From: Clavibacter michiganensis
Lineage (GTDB): Bacteria; Actinomycetota; Actinomycetes; Actinomycetales; Microbacteriaceae
Assembly (NCBI GenBank): GCA_002150995.1
Contig: MDHJ01000001.1
Location: forward strand, 2,480,001-2,544,000
Direction: 5' to 3'
Length of the DNA: 64,000 nt
Below, piece by piece: positions 1 to 9,878 of this stretch. How positions within the stretch are numbered: the first letter of the stretch is position 1; each line of letters begins with the position of its first letter. Both the position numbers and the translations under genes were made by a program. The notes beneath the pieces are model-generated. The model was given only the letters and a program-made list of their open reading frames with translations, was not told the DNA's origin and searched no databases.

Positions 1-2
1 TC

Positions 3-719
3 TCCCTCGGGGCGAGCGCGGTGTACTCGGTCCTCCGCATCGTCGACCTGTCGACCCGCACCGAGTCGCTGGGGTCGCAGAGCGCGACCATCAACCGGAG
101 CCTGAACGACCGGCATGTGTTCGACCTCCTCTACCAGCTGCTCGATGTCGCGACAGCGCTCGTGCCGGTGGCCCTCGTGCTCTACCTCCTGTGGCAGCCC
201 GGCCGGAGCACGTTCCGCCGCATCGGCCTCGACCTCACCCGGCCCGGACGCGACGTCGCCGCCGGGTTCGGGCTCGCCGCGCTCATCGGCGTGCCCGGGC
301 TCGGGCTGTACTTCGCGGGCCGGGCCCTCGGGATCACCGTCGACGTGGTGCCGACCGCCCTCGACTCCTACTGGTGGACCGTGCCGGTGCTCGTGCTGGT
401 CGCGCTCCGCGCGGCCCTGCAGGAGGAGGTGATCGTCGTCGGCTACCTCTTCACACGGCTCCGCGAGCTCGGCTGGGGGAACGGGCGGCTCGGGACGTGG
501 ACCGTGATCCTCGCTGCGGCGGTGCTGCGGGGCAGCTACCACCTGTACCAGGGCTACGGGCCCTTCGTCGGCAACGTGGCGATGGGGGTCGTGTTCGGCT
601 GGTGCTACGTGCGGTTCGGCCGGACGGCGCCCCTCGTGGTGGCCCACCTGATCCTCGACGTCGTGAGCTTCGTGGGGTACCCGGTGGCGCTGCAGCTGCT
701 GCCCGGGCTGTTCTCCTGA
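3..719 (+). CDS. CPBP family intramembrane protease, 5' partial
   Basis: The reading frame is open to the left edge, and the upstream codons (S-L-G-A-S-A) continue a membrane segment, so the real start lies outside the window; the GTG at 21 is internal. The visible part is a multi-pass membrane protein with the layout of CPBP (CAAX-protease/bacteriocin-processing) enzymes. It has a Glu-Glu motif (EEVIVVGYLF, around codon 140 from GTG 21), then a conserved His in GSYHLYQG and a later VAHLILDVV motif. The family normally has EExxxR, but here the Arg position is Val, so activity may be altered. The family cleaves or binds membrane-embedded peptides; the substrate here is unknown. It ends about 100 bases before the DUF485 gene, which has its own probable promoter. 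Confidence 0.8.
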   Translation, partial: SLGASAVYSVLRIVDLSTRTESLGSQSATINRSLNDRHVFDLLYQLLDVATALVPVALVLYLLWQPGRSTFRRIGLDLTRPGRDVAAGFGLAALIGVPGLGLYFAGRALGITVDVVPTALDSYWWTVPVLVLVALRAALQEEVIVVGYLFTRLRELGWGNGRLGTWTVILAAAVLRGSYHLYQGYGPFVGNVAMGVVFGWCYVRFGRTAPLVVAHLILDVVSFVGYPVALQLLPGLFS

Positions 720-754
720 GCCGGCCCGCCGGACGATCCGGGGGCGGGCCCTGG

Positions 755-781
755 TCAACACCCCTCGCCTGTGCCTAACCT
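755..781 (+). promoter_or_regulatory. Possible promoter of DUF485-actP operon
   Basis: A TCAACA -35-like box at 755-760 is followed after 15 bases by a TAACCT -10-like box at 776-781. An inverted repeat (GCCGCAC at 788-794 and GTGCGGC at 801-807, 6-base loop) lies in the presumed 5' leader 20 bases before the start codon and could be an mRNA hairpin or operator. Confidence 0.35.
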
Positions 782-826
782 GGGAATGCCGCACGACGAG
801 GTGCGGCCTCATCTCGAGGAGATCAC

Positions 827-1234
827 ATGGGCGACGCCGCTCATCCGGTCGGGGACCCCCGGCCGGCCGTCGACTACCGGGAGGTCGAGGACTCGGCCCG
901 GTTCCGGGAGCTGAAGCGCGCGCACCGCGGCTTCGTGTTCCCGCTGGCCGTCGCGTTCCTCGTCTGGTACTTCGCGTTCGTCCTGCTGTCGGACTACGCG
1001 CACGAGTTCATGTCCACGCCCGTCATCGGGAACGTGAACCTCGGGATCCTGCTGGGGCTCGGGCAGTTCGTCACCACGTTCGCCATCACCACCTGGTACG
1101 TGAGCCGGGCGAACACGCGCTTCGACCCGATCGCCGCGGAGATCCGCGCCGACCTGGAGGAGCGCGAGCGCGTCGCCGCGACGCGCCCCCGCGGGAGCAC
1201 CCCGCCGAAGCGCCGGAAGGGCGGCCGACGGTGA
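827..1234 (+). CDS. DUF485 membrane protein (YjcH-like)
   Basis: This 135-residue protein has two membrane segments (about residues 34-56 and 66-88) flanked by a hydrophilic N-terminus and a basic C-terminal tail, as in the DUF485/YjcH family. Genes of this family almost always precede an acetate/monocarboxylate symporter of the ActP type and are thought to be an accessory subunit. Here the stop overlaps the start of such a symporter by 4 bases (GTGA), so translation is probably coupled. A GAGGAG ribosome site precedes ATG 827. The exact biochemical role is not established. Confidence 0.9.
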   Translation: MGDAAHPVGDPRPAVDYREVEDSARFRELKRAHRGFVFPLAVAFLVWYFAFVLLSDYAHEFMSTPVIGNVNLGILLGLGQFVTTFAITTWYVSRANTRFDPIAAEIRADLEERERVAATRPRGSTPPKRRKGGRR

Positions 1235-2853
1235 GCGCGCCGGGCGTCTCGGTCATGGCCACCACGCCGACGACCGACACGGGCGATCCGGTCCTCAACA
1301 TCTCGATCTTCGGGGCGTTCGTGGTCATCACCCTGGTGATCGTCTTCCGCGCGAGCCGGAACAACTCGACGGCCGCCGACTACTACGCCGCCGGCCGCTC
1401 CTTCACCGGACCGCAGAACGGCACCGCGATCGCGGGCGACTACCTCTCGGCGGCGTCGTTCCTCGGCATCGTCGGCGCCATCGCCATCAACGGGTACGAC
1501 GGGTTCCTCTACTCCATCGGGTTCCTGGTGGCGTGGCTGGTGGCCCTGCTGCTCGTCGCCGAGCTCATGCGCAACACGGGCAAGTTCACGATGGCCGACG
1601 TGCTGAGCTTCCGGCTGAAGCAGCGTCCGGTGCGGCTGGCCGCGGCCACGACGACGCTCGCGGTCTGCTTCTTCTACCTGCTCGCCCAGATGGCGGGCGC
1701 CGGCGGGCTCGTCTCGCTGCTGCTCGGCATCGACGACCGGCTCGGGCAGTCGCTCGTGATCGCGGTCGTCGGGGCGCTGATGATCGTCTACGTGCTCGTC
1801 GGCGGGATGAAGGGCACCACCTGGGTGCAGATCATCAAGGCGTGCCTGCTGATCGCGGGCGCCGCCGTGATGACCGTGTGGGTGCTCGCGATCCACGGGT
1901 TCAATGTCTCGGAGCTCCTGGGCGCCGCGGCGGCCGCGGCCGACAAGCCCGTGCTCGAGCCCGGCAACCAGTACGGGGCCACGGGGATCACGAAGCTCGA
2001 CTTCCTGTCGCTCGCGCTCGCGCTGGTGCTCGGCACGGCGGGCCTCCCCCACGTGCTCATGCGCTTCTACACGGTGCCGACCGCGAAGGAGGCCCGCCGC
2101 AGCGTCGTCTGGGCGATCTGGCTCATCGGCGTCTTCTACCTCTTCACCCTGGTGCTCGGCTACGGCGCCGGCGCGCTGCTCGGCAGCGAGCGGATCCTCG
2201 CGGCCCCCGGCGGCGTGAACTCCGCCGCGCCGCTCCTCGCGCTCGAGCTCGGCGGGCCGATCCTCCTCGGGATCATCGCCGCGGTGGCGTTCGCGACCAT
2301 CCTGGCGGTGGTCGCCGGGCTCACCATCACGGCGGCGGCGTCCTTCGCGCACGACGTGTACGGCAGCGTCATCAAGAAGGGGCAGGTGTCGGCGAACGGC
2401 GAGGTGCGGGTCGCGCGGATCACGGTGGTCGTGATCGGCATCGTGTCGATCATCGCGGGCATCGGCGCCAACGGGCAGAACGTCGCGTTCCTCGTGGCGC
2501 TCGCGTTCGCGGTCGCCGCGAGCGCCAACCTGCCGACGATCCTGTACTCCCTCTACTGGCGGCGGTTCTCCACCCGGGGCGCGGTGCTCAGCATGTACGG
2601 CGGGCTCGGGACGGCGCTCGTGCTCATCGCGTTCTCCCCCGTGGTGTCGGGCGCCGAGACGTCGATGATCCCGGGAGCCGACTTCTCGTGGTTCCCGCTG
2701 AGCAACCCCGGCATCGTGTCGATCCCCGTCGGGTTCCTGCTCGGCTGGATCGGGACGGTGACGTCGACGCGCAAGGAGGACCCGCTCGTCGCGGCCGAGA
2801 TGGACGTGCGGTCGCTCACCGGGCACGGCGCCGAGAAGGCGACGGAGCACTAG
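1231..2853 (+). CDS. actP: Cation/acetate symporter (solute:sodium symporter family)
   Basis: This 540-residue integral membrane protein has about 13 predicted helices and belongs to the solute:sodium symporter family. The early GRSFTGPQNG segment and the G-D-Y-L-S-A-A-S-F stretch near residue 70 are characteristic of ActP/MctC acetate and monocarboxylate carriers, and the length matches. It would import acetate or related short-chain acids together with Na+ or H+ across the cytoplasmic membrane. Start GTG 1231 overlaps the DUF485 stop; an alternative is ATG 1255. A strong hairpin follows at 2876-2917. Substrate preference (acetate versus pyruvate/propionate) cannot be read from the sequence. 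Confidence 0.9.
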   Translation: MSAPGVSVMATTPTTDTGDPVLNISIFGAFVVITLVIVFRASRNNSTAADYYAAGRSFTGPQNGTAIAGDYLSAASFLGIVGAIAINGYDGFLYSIGFLVAWLVALLLVAELMRNTGKFTMADVLSFRLKQRPVRLAAATTTLAVCFFYLLAQMAGAGGLVSLLLGIDDRLGQSLVIAVVGALMIVYVLVGGMKGTTWVQIIKACLLIAGAAVMTVWVLAIHGFNVSELLGAAAAAADKPVLEPGNQYGATGITKLDFLSLALALVLGTAGLPHVLMRFYTVPTAKEARRSVVWAIWLIGVFYLFTLVLGYGAGALLGSERILAAPGGVNSAAPLLALELGGPILLGIIAAVAFATILAVVAGLTITAAASFAHDVYGSVIKKGQVSANGEVRVARITVVVIGIVSIIAGIGANGQNVAFLVALAFAVAASANLPTILYSLYWRRFSTRGAVLSMYGGLGTALVLIAFSPVVSGAETSMIPGADFSWFPLSNPGIVSIPVGFLLGWIGTVTSTRKEDPLVAAEMDVRSLTGHGAEKATEH

Positions 2854-2875
2854 GACCCGGCGGCTGCCGGACGTG

Positions 2876-2917
2876 CGCCGAGGGCGGCGGGACCGGATGG
2901 TCCCGCCGCCCTCGGCG
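2876..2917. terminator. Bidirectional terminator between actP and gcvP
   Basis: A perfect 19-bp inverted repeat (2876-2894 and 2899-2917) encloses a GGAT tetraloop, lying between the convergent 3' ends of actP and gcvP. There is no clear U tract on either side, as is usual in very GC-rich actinobacteria. Confidence 0.8.
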
Positions 2918-2950
2918 TGGATGTGTCGTGCGTCGTGCGTCAGCCGCGGA

Positions 2951-5925
<2,975 letters not shown>

Positions 5926-5929
<4 letters not shown>

Positions 5930-6297
5930 TCGCCCACCAGCGCGCGGTACTCGTCGTGGCTGAGGAGAGCGGGGAGCGCCTCGAAGCGCACCTTCACCAG
6001 CCAGCCGGCCCCGAACGGGTCGCTGTTCACGAGGTCGGGCGAGGCGACGACCTCGTCGTTGACCTCGGTGACCGTTCCGTCGATGGGCGCGAAGAGCTCG
6101 CCGACCGACTTGGTCGACTCGATCTCGCCGACGACCTCGCCGCCGGAGAGCTCGTCGCCCACCCCGGGCAGCTCGACGAAGACGACGTCGCCGAGCTTGT
6201 CGGCGGCGTAGGCGGTGATGCCGACGGTCGCGACGTCGCCGTCGACCTGCACCCACTCGTGCTCGGCGGTGTACTGGAGGCTGGTCTGGTCGGTCAT
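5926..6297 (-). CDS. gcvH: Glycine cleavage system H protein
   Basis: Lipoyl carrier protein of the glycine cleavage system, 123 residues, shuttling the aminomethyl intermediate between GcvP and GcvT. The lipoyl-lysine motif [12 protein letters not shown] lies around residues 58-69, and the start shows the typical YTAEHEWV. Start ATG 6297 overlaps the gcvT stop (ATGA), and its own stop overlaps the gcvP start, so all three genes are translationally linked. Length and motif are normal for the family. Confidence 0.97.
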
Positions 6298-7502
6298 GCG
6301 AGGGCCTTTCGCGAGTAGAACGGGAGGGTCACGACGGTGGCGGGCACGCGCGTGCCGCGGACGTCGACGGCGAGGCGCGTGCCGGGGGCGGCGAGCGGGG
6401 GATCCACGTACGCCATGGCCACGGGATGGCCGAGCGTGGGCGACAGGGCGCCGCTGGTGACGATGCCGACGGGCGGGACGGCGCCCTCGGTCGCGTCCAT
6501 CACGGCCTCGAGGGCGGCGGCGGAGTCGCCCGCCGCCTCCTCGGCGTAGACGGCGTAGTCGGCGCGGGGTGCGCGCCGGCCCTCGGTGACGAGGCCCACG
6601 AGCACGCGCGCGACGGGATCCGGGCCCCGCTCCACGGCGGCGCGCCCGCGGAAGTCGCCCTCCTTGGCGAGCGCGACCACCTTGCCGAGGCCGGCCTGGA
6701 CGGGGAGCGTGTGGAGGCCGAGCTCGTGGCCGTAGAGCGGCATGCCCGCCTCGAGGCGCAGGGTGTCGCGGCAGGCGAGGCCCGTCGGCAGGAGACCGAG
6801 CGGCGTGCCGGCGGCGATGAGCGCCTCCAACAGCGCGACGGCGTCCTCCGTGGCGACGTACAGCTCGTAGCCGTCCTCGCCCGTGTAGCCGGTGCGGGCG
6901 ACGAGCACGTCCTGCCCGGCGAAGCGCGCCGGGGTCGCGCGGTAGTAGCGGAGCGCCTCGAGCGGCGCCTCGGTGTCGAGGCCCTCGGTGGCCTCGAGGA
7001 TCGCGCGCGACACCGGGCCCTGGACGGCGATCAGCGCGACGTCGTCGCTCGCGTCGTCGACCTCGACGTCGTCGCGATCGGCGGCGGCCTCGGCGAGGAC
7101 GGCGAGCACGGGATCGTGGTTGCCGGCGTTGGCGACGACGAGGAAGGACTCCTCGCCGGTGCGGTAGACGATGAGGTCGTCGACGATGCCGCCGGAGGGA
7201 TCCAGCAGCAGCGTGTACTTCGCCTGCCACTCGGCGATGGCGGACAGCCGGCCCGCGAGGACGGAGTCGAGGAACGCGGCGGCGCCCTCCCCCTCCACGG
7301 AGATCTCGGCCATGTGCGAGATGTCGAAGATGCCGGCGGCCTCCCGCACGGCGCGGTGCTCGGCGAGGTCGCTCGTGTAGCGGACCGGCATGAGCCAGCC
7401 CGCGAAGTCGGTGAAGGAGGCGCCCGCCGCCTCGTGCACGGCGTGCAGCGGGGAGCGGCGGGGCTGCGCCTCGTCCGGGGCGTCGGCGGGTGCGTCGGGC
7501 AT
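6294..7502 (-). CDS. gcvT: Aminomethyltransferase, glycine cleavage T protein
   Basis: T protein of the glycine cleavage system: releases ammonia from the GcvH-bound intermediate and makes 5,10-methylene-tetrahydrofolate. The 402-residue protein carries the family landmarks [13 protein letters not shown] near the N-terminus, [22 protein letters not shown] (folate-binding region) and [18 protein letters not shown]. Start ATG 7502 has a GGAGGA site close upstream. It is the first gene of the gcvTHP operon, directly downstream of the tandem glycine riboswitch. The N-terminus carries about 18 extra Asp/Ala/Pro-rich residues, consistent with high-GC relatives. Confidence 0.96.
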   Translation of the reverse strand: MPDAPADAPDEAQPRRSPLHAVHEAAGASFTDFAGWLMPVRYTSDLAEHRAVREAAGIFDISHMAEISVEGEGAAAFLDSVLAGRLSAIAEWQAKYTLLLDPSGGIVDDLIVYRTGEESFLVVANAGNHDPVLAVLAEAAADRDDVEVDDASDDVALIAVQGPVSRAILEATEGLDTEAPLEALRYYRATPARFAGQDVLVARTGYTGEDGYELYVATEDAVALLEALIAAGTPLGLLPTGLACRDTLRLEAGMPLYGHELGLHTLPVQAGLGKVVALAKEGDFRGRAAVERGPDPVARVLVGLVTEGRRAPRADYAVYAEEAAGDSAAALEAVMDATEGAVPPVGIVTSGALSPTLGHPVAMAYVDPPLAAPGTRLAVDVRGTRVPATVVTLPFYSRKALA

Positions 7503-7520
7503 GGAGTCCTCCGGGTTCCT

Positions 7521-7538
7521 CCGGCGCGCGCGCGCCGG
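7521..7538 (-). promoter_or_regulatory. GC palindrome in riboswitch expression platform
   Basis: An 18-base perfect palindrome of CCGG(CG)5CCGG type sits between the second glycine aptamer and the gcvT ribosome site. Folded as RNA it could control ribosome access or transcription elongation when glycine is bound; it lacks a U tract, so it is not an obvious intrinsic terminator. The role is inferred from position only. Confidence 0.45.
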
Positions 7539-7545
7539 GTGCGGG

Positions 7546-7722
7546 ACTCCCCCTCTGTCATGTGCCTGAGAGCTTCGCGCCGTCCGAGGACGGTGCTTTC
7601 ACCGTGGGCGAGCCGTACAGGACGACTGCTTTTCAGAGTGGCCAGTGCATCGCGGTACAGGGACCTGAGAGATTGGCGGGGAGGCTTGCTCCTTCGGTGC
7701 TCCCGGAGGAGCTCTCCCGCGA
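7546..7722 (-). ncRNA. Tandem glycine riboswitch upstream of gcvT
   Basis: Read on the minus strand, the leader begins GCGGGAGAGC, then ACCGAAGGAGCAAG and AATCTCTCAGG, the core signature of the first glycine aptamer. A linker leads to a second aptamer with CACTCTG, a GGTGAAAGCACC arm, and GAAGCTCTCAGGCAC followed by ATGACAGAGGGG. Tandem aptamers of this type bind glycine and generally switch on glycine cleavage genes, which is exactly the downstream operon. The 3' boundary before gcvT is approximate. Confidence 0.93.
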
Positions 7723-7749
7723 TGCGTGCGCGGCCGTGCTACGTGGACC

Positions 7750-7755
7750 AGCATA
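7750..7755 (-). promoter_or_regulatory. Probable -10 box of the gcv operon
   Basis: TATGCT on the minus strand lies about 30 bases upstream of the first riboswitch base. This places a transcription start near 7743, consistent with a leader that opens with the aptamer. No convincing -35 box is visible. Confidence 0.45.
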
Positions 7756-7821
7756 TCGAGCGGGACGTTTCCGTCGTGTGACGATCCGGGGGACGCCGCG
7801 TGCACCCCCGGACGCGACGAC

Positions 7822-7850
7822 GCCGCCGCCCCCTGCTCGGGTGCGGCGGC
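7822..7850 (-). terminator. Terminator hairpin after the SseB-like gene
   Basis: An 8-bp GC stem (GCCGCCGC at 7822-7829 and GCGGCGGC at 7843-7850) is located just beyond the stop of the minus-strand SseB-like gene. Confidence 0.5.
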
Positions 7851-7873
7851 GCCGGGTGGTCGGCGTGCCTCGG

Positions 7874-8338
7874 TCAGACGGCGTCGGGCGACGGCGCGGA
7901 CGGGGTGGGAGCGCCCGGCTGCGTTCCGTCCTCGTCCTGGTCGATGACGCGGCGGACGTCGTCGGCGAGCTGCGCGACGCCCTCCGGCATCATCTCGAAG
8001 CCGTCGGTGGTGCCCACGTTGATGACGAGGCCGGTGCCCTCCGGGATCGCCTGGACGAGCTCGGCGGCGGGGATGGTGGCGACGTGGTCGGCCACGCTCG
8101 TGACCTTCTCGTCGATGCGGTCCTCGTGCGTGAACGCGGCGAGCATGGGCACGCCGTCGCGGTCGAAGAGGACCGGCTGGAGCTGGTCCGTCTCCGGGGT
8201 CAGGGGCGTCGCGGTGGGCACCACCACGGTCGTGTTGATGAACTCCGTGAGGACGGCGGTCATGTCGGACTCGCCGGCCTGGCCGCGCGCGATGGCCTGC
8301 TCGAGGGGGGTGGGCTCTCGGTCCTGTGAATCGGTCAT
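7874..8338 (-). CDS. SseB family protein
   Basis: This 154-residue soluble protein matches the SseB/EseB domain pattern: a short helical start, then VVVPTATPLTPETDQLQPVLFDRDGVPMLAAF-type strands and a C-terminal segment on use of E-G-T-G-L-V-I-N-V. The domain is found in enhancers of serine-sensitivity proteins and in many actinobacterial proteins of unknown role. Its position next to glycine cleavage genes fits a loose one-carbon/serine link, but that is inference. Start ATG 8338 has a CACGAT -10-like box exactly 6 bases upstream, suggesting a leaderless mRNA. The C-terminus is Pro/Ser/Ala-rich. Confidence 0.8.
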   Translation of the reverse strand: MTDSQDREPTPLEQAIARGQAGESDMTAVLTEFINTTVVVPTATPLTPETDQLQPVLFDRDGVPMLAAFTHEDRIDEKVTSVADHVATIPAAELVQAIPEGTGLVINVGTTDGFEMMPEGVAQLADDVRRVIDQDEDGTQPGAPTPSAPSPDAV

Positions 8339-8344
8339 GCGTCC

Positions 8345-8350
8345 ATCGTG
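8345..8350 (-). promoter_or_regulatory. -10 box, SseB-like gene, leaderless type
   Basis: CACGAT on the minus strand ends 6 bases before ATG 8338; this is the same geometry as the stronger TANNNT boxes elsewhere in the window. Confidence 0.35.
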
Positions 8351-8405
8351 CCCGATCCGGCGGGGTGCCGGCTGAGGGCCGCGGAGCGGGAGCCGCGGTC
8401 CGGCG

Positions 8406-8411
8406 TAGGAT
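8406..8411 (+). promoter_or_regulatory. -10 box of the BlaI-type regulator
   Basis: TAGGAT lies 40 bases upstream of GTG 8452, giving a short leader that contains a GAGGGGAG ribosome site. Confidence 0.45.
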
Positions 8412-8451
8412 CGTGACCTCCATCCACCGCCCTACCCGAGGGGAGCCGACC

Positions 8452-8913
8452 GTGCCGATCGGACGCCAGCGCCCCCGCGGGGAGCTCGAGGCCGCCATCA
8501 TGGACGCCCTGTGGGACGCCGACGAGCCGCTCACCGGCAAGGACGTCGTCGCGCGCATCCCGGATCCCCGGCCCGCGCTCACGACCGTGCTCACGGTCCT
8601 CGACCGGCTGGGCCAGAAGGGGCTCGTCACCCGCTCGGACGAGGCGCGCGCCCTCACCTTCGCGCCCGCGCGATCGCGCACGGACCACGCGGCGTCGCTC
8701 ATGTCGGGCGCGCTCGCGGCCACGCGCGACCGCGAGGCCGCGCTGCTCCGCTTCGCGGGGACCCTCGACGGGGACGACCTCCAGGCCCTGCGCCGCGCCC
8801 TCGGCGGGGACGACCGGGCCCCGGATCCCGGGGCTAGCGCGGGTCGTCGGGGCTGGCGCGGGTCGCTGGTGCTGGCCCGGGTCGCCGGGGCCAGCGCGGG
8901 TCGTCGGGGCTAG
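8452..8913 (+). CDS. BlaI/MecI/CopY family transcriptional regulator
   Basis: This 153-residue protein starts at GTG 8452, chosen for the GAGGGGAG site 9 bases upstream and because the winged-helix domain begins at once (GELEAAIMDALWDADEPLTGKD). The recognition helix follows in TTVLTVLDRLGQKGLVTRSD. Family members are dimeric repressors, usually of beta-lactamase or copper genes and usually paired with a BlaR/MecR sensor protease; no sensor is present here. The convergent neighbour is a CopC-type protein, but a regulatory link is not shown. The last about 27 residues come from a 19-bp tandem DNA repeat and repeat GASAGRRG twice; they are atypical for the family. Confidence 0.85.
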   Translation: MPIGRQRPRGELEAAIMDALWDADEPLTGKDVVARIPDPRPALTTVLTVLDRLGQKGLVTRSDEARALTFAPARSRTDHAASLMSGALAATRDREAALLRFAGTLDGDDLQALRRALGGDDRAPDPGASAGRRGWRGSLVLARVAGASAGRRG

Positions 8914-8930
8914 CGTGGGTCGTCGGCGCC
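8829..8930. repeat. Five-copy 19-bp tandem repeat across two gene ends
   Basis: The anchor GGGTCG recurs at 8841, 8860, 8879, 8898 and 8917, exactly 19 bases apart, within units resembling GGGGCTAGCGCGGGTCGTC. The array contains the stop codons of both convergent genes: CTAG at 8910-8913 supplies TAG to each strand. Since 19 is not a multiple of 3, a change of copy number would shift the C-terminal frame of both proteins. Confidence 0.9.
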
Positions 8931-9689
8931 GTCGGTCGGACCGCCGACGCTCCGCCCGTCCTCGCCCGGGAACCGGCGCGACGACCGGCGCACCACGCCG
9001 AGCACGACGAGCACGGCGGCCGCGAGGATCACGAGGCCGATGAGGACGAACACCCACACGGGCGTGGTCTCCGCCGCGTCGGCGAGCGGCACCGACACGC
9101 CGGACTGCGCGTCGGACGTCGGGGCGGGCGCTACCTGGTCCTCGGCGCCCTGCGTCGTCATGGTGCCCTCGGGCTCGGGCTCCGGCGTCGCGGTGGCCGC
9201 GCTGCCCGCCCACGCGTCGCCGCATCCCGGCGCGGCGAGCACCGCGGGCGTGCCCGTCGTGTCGCCCTCCGGCGCGTAGGTGAAGGAGTACGTGCCGTCG
9301 ATGGGGTGGCTGTCGCTCGAGACCGCGCGCCACGTGACCTGGTAGGTGCCGGCCGTGCCGAGCGCGATGCGGCTCGTGGCCGTGGTGCCGTCGACCGTGA
9401 CGCAGCCGTCCTCGTGGAAGGTGCCGCCGGACGCGTTGACGACCTGGATGGCGAAGCCCGAGTTCTGCGCGTCGAGCGAGAGCAGGTCCTCGCTGAAGTC
9501 GAGGGCGATGGTGCCGGGCTCGGCGGTGACGGTGGCGTCCGCGGCGGGCGTGGACCCCACCAGGCGGTCGTGCGCGGAGGCCGGACCCGCGGGGATCAGC
9601 GCAGCGCCCAGCACGAGCGCGGCGGCGCCCGCGGCGAGCGCGGCGCGTCGGAGGAGGGACGGGGTGCGGGGGTGGAGCGGAGACGCCAT
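8910..9689 (-). CDS. CopC domain-containing membrane-anchored protein
   Basis: This 259-residue exported protein has a signal peptide (residues about 1-40) ending ASAHDRLVG. The His right after the cleavage site is the expected copper ligand of CopC domains. A CopC-like beta-sandwich follows (GSTPAADATV, VTWRAVSSDSHPIDGTYSF). Then come a Pro/Glu-rich linker, one membrane helix near residue 215 and a basic cytoplasmic tail. The family handles copper in the envelope, often with a CopD/YcnJ partner, which is not found here. Start ATG 9689 has GATGAT 6 bases upstream. The C-terminus reads into the 19-bp repeat. Confidence 0.85.
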   Translation of the reverse strand: MASPLHPRTPSLLRRAALAAGAAALVLGAALIPAGPASAHDRLVGSTPAADATVTAEPGTIALDFSEDLLSLDAQNSGFAIQVVNASGGTFHEDGCVTVDGTTATSRIALGTAGTYQVTWRAVSSDSHPIDGTYSFTYAPEGDTTGTPAVLAAPGCGDAWAGSAATATPEPEPEGTMTTQGAEDQVAPAPTSDAQSGVSVPLADAAETTPVWVFVLIGLVILAAAVLVVLGVVRRSSRRFPGEDGRSVGGPTDGADDPR

Positions 9690-9695
9690 GGGTCC

Positions 9696-9701
9696 ATCAT
9701 C
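9696..9701 (-). promoter_or_regulatory. -10-like box of copC, leaderless type
   Basis: GATGAT on the minus strand ends 6 bases before ATG 9689, the spacing shared by many genes here. Confidence 0.3.
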
Positions 9702-9878
9702 CCCTGGGCGGCGGGGGCACGGCACGCCGTCCCGGGCGACGCGTCGCATGCGCAGAAGTTGACACGTGGCAACGATGTTCGCGCGCTGGACGCCGACGGT
9801 ACACCTGGCGCCGACAACGTACGGAGGACGCTGGGATGCGCCCCGTCCGGGGGCACCACCTAGGAGAACAGCATCCCC

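Noticed and set aside
994-2850. A 618-codon open frame on the minus strand opposite actP
   Set aside because: The product is a compositionally biased His/Arg/Glu shadow of the symporter gene with no domain and no ribosome site.
8829-8930. The 19-bp repeat as a CRISPR or REP-type element
   Set aside because: The units are directly tandem with no spacers, and each copy is not palindromic as a whole, so it is a simple tandem repeat.
9759-9787. TTGACA upstream of the alkaline phosphatase as a promoter or Pho box
   Set aside because: No -10 box occurs 16-19 bases downstream, and there is no clear direct repeat of the actinobacterial Pho-box type.
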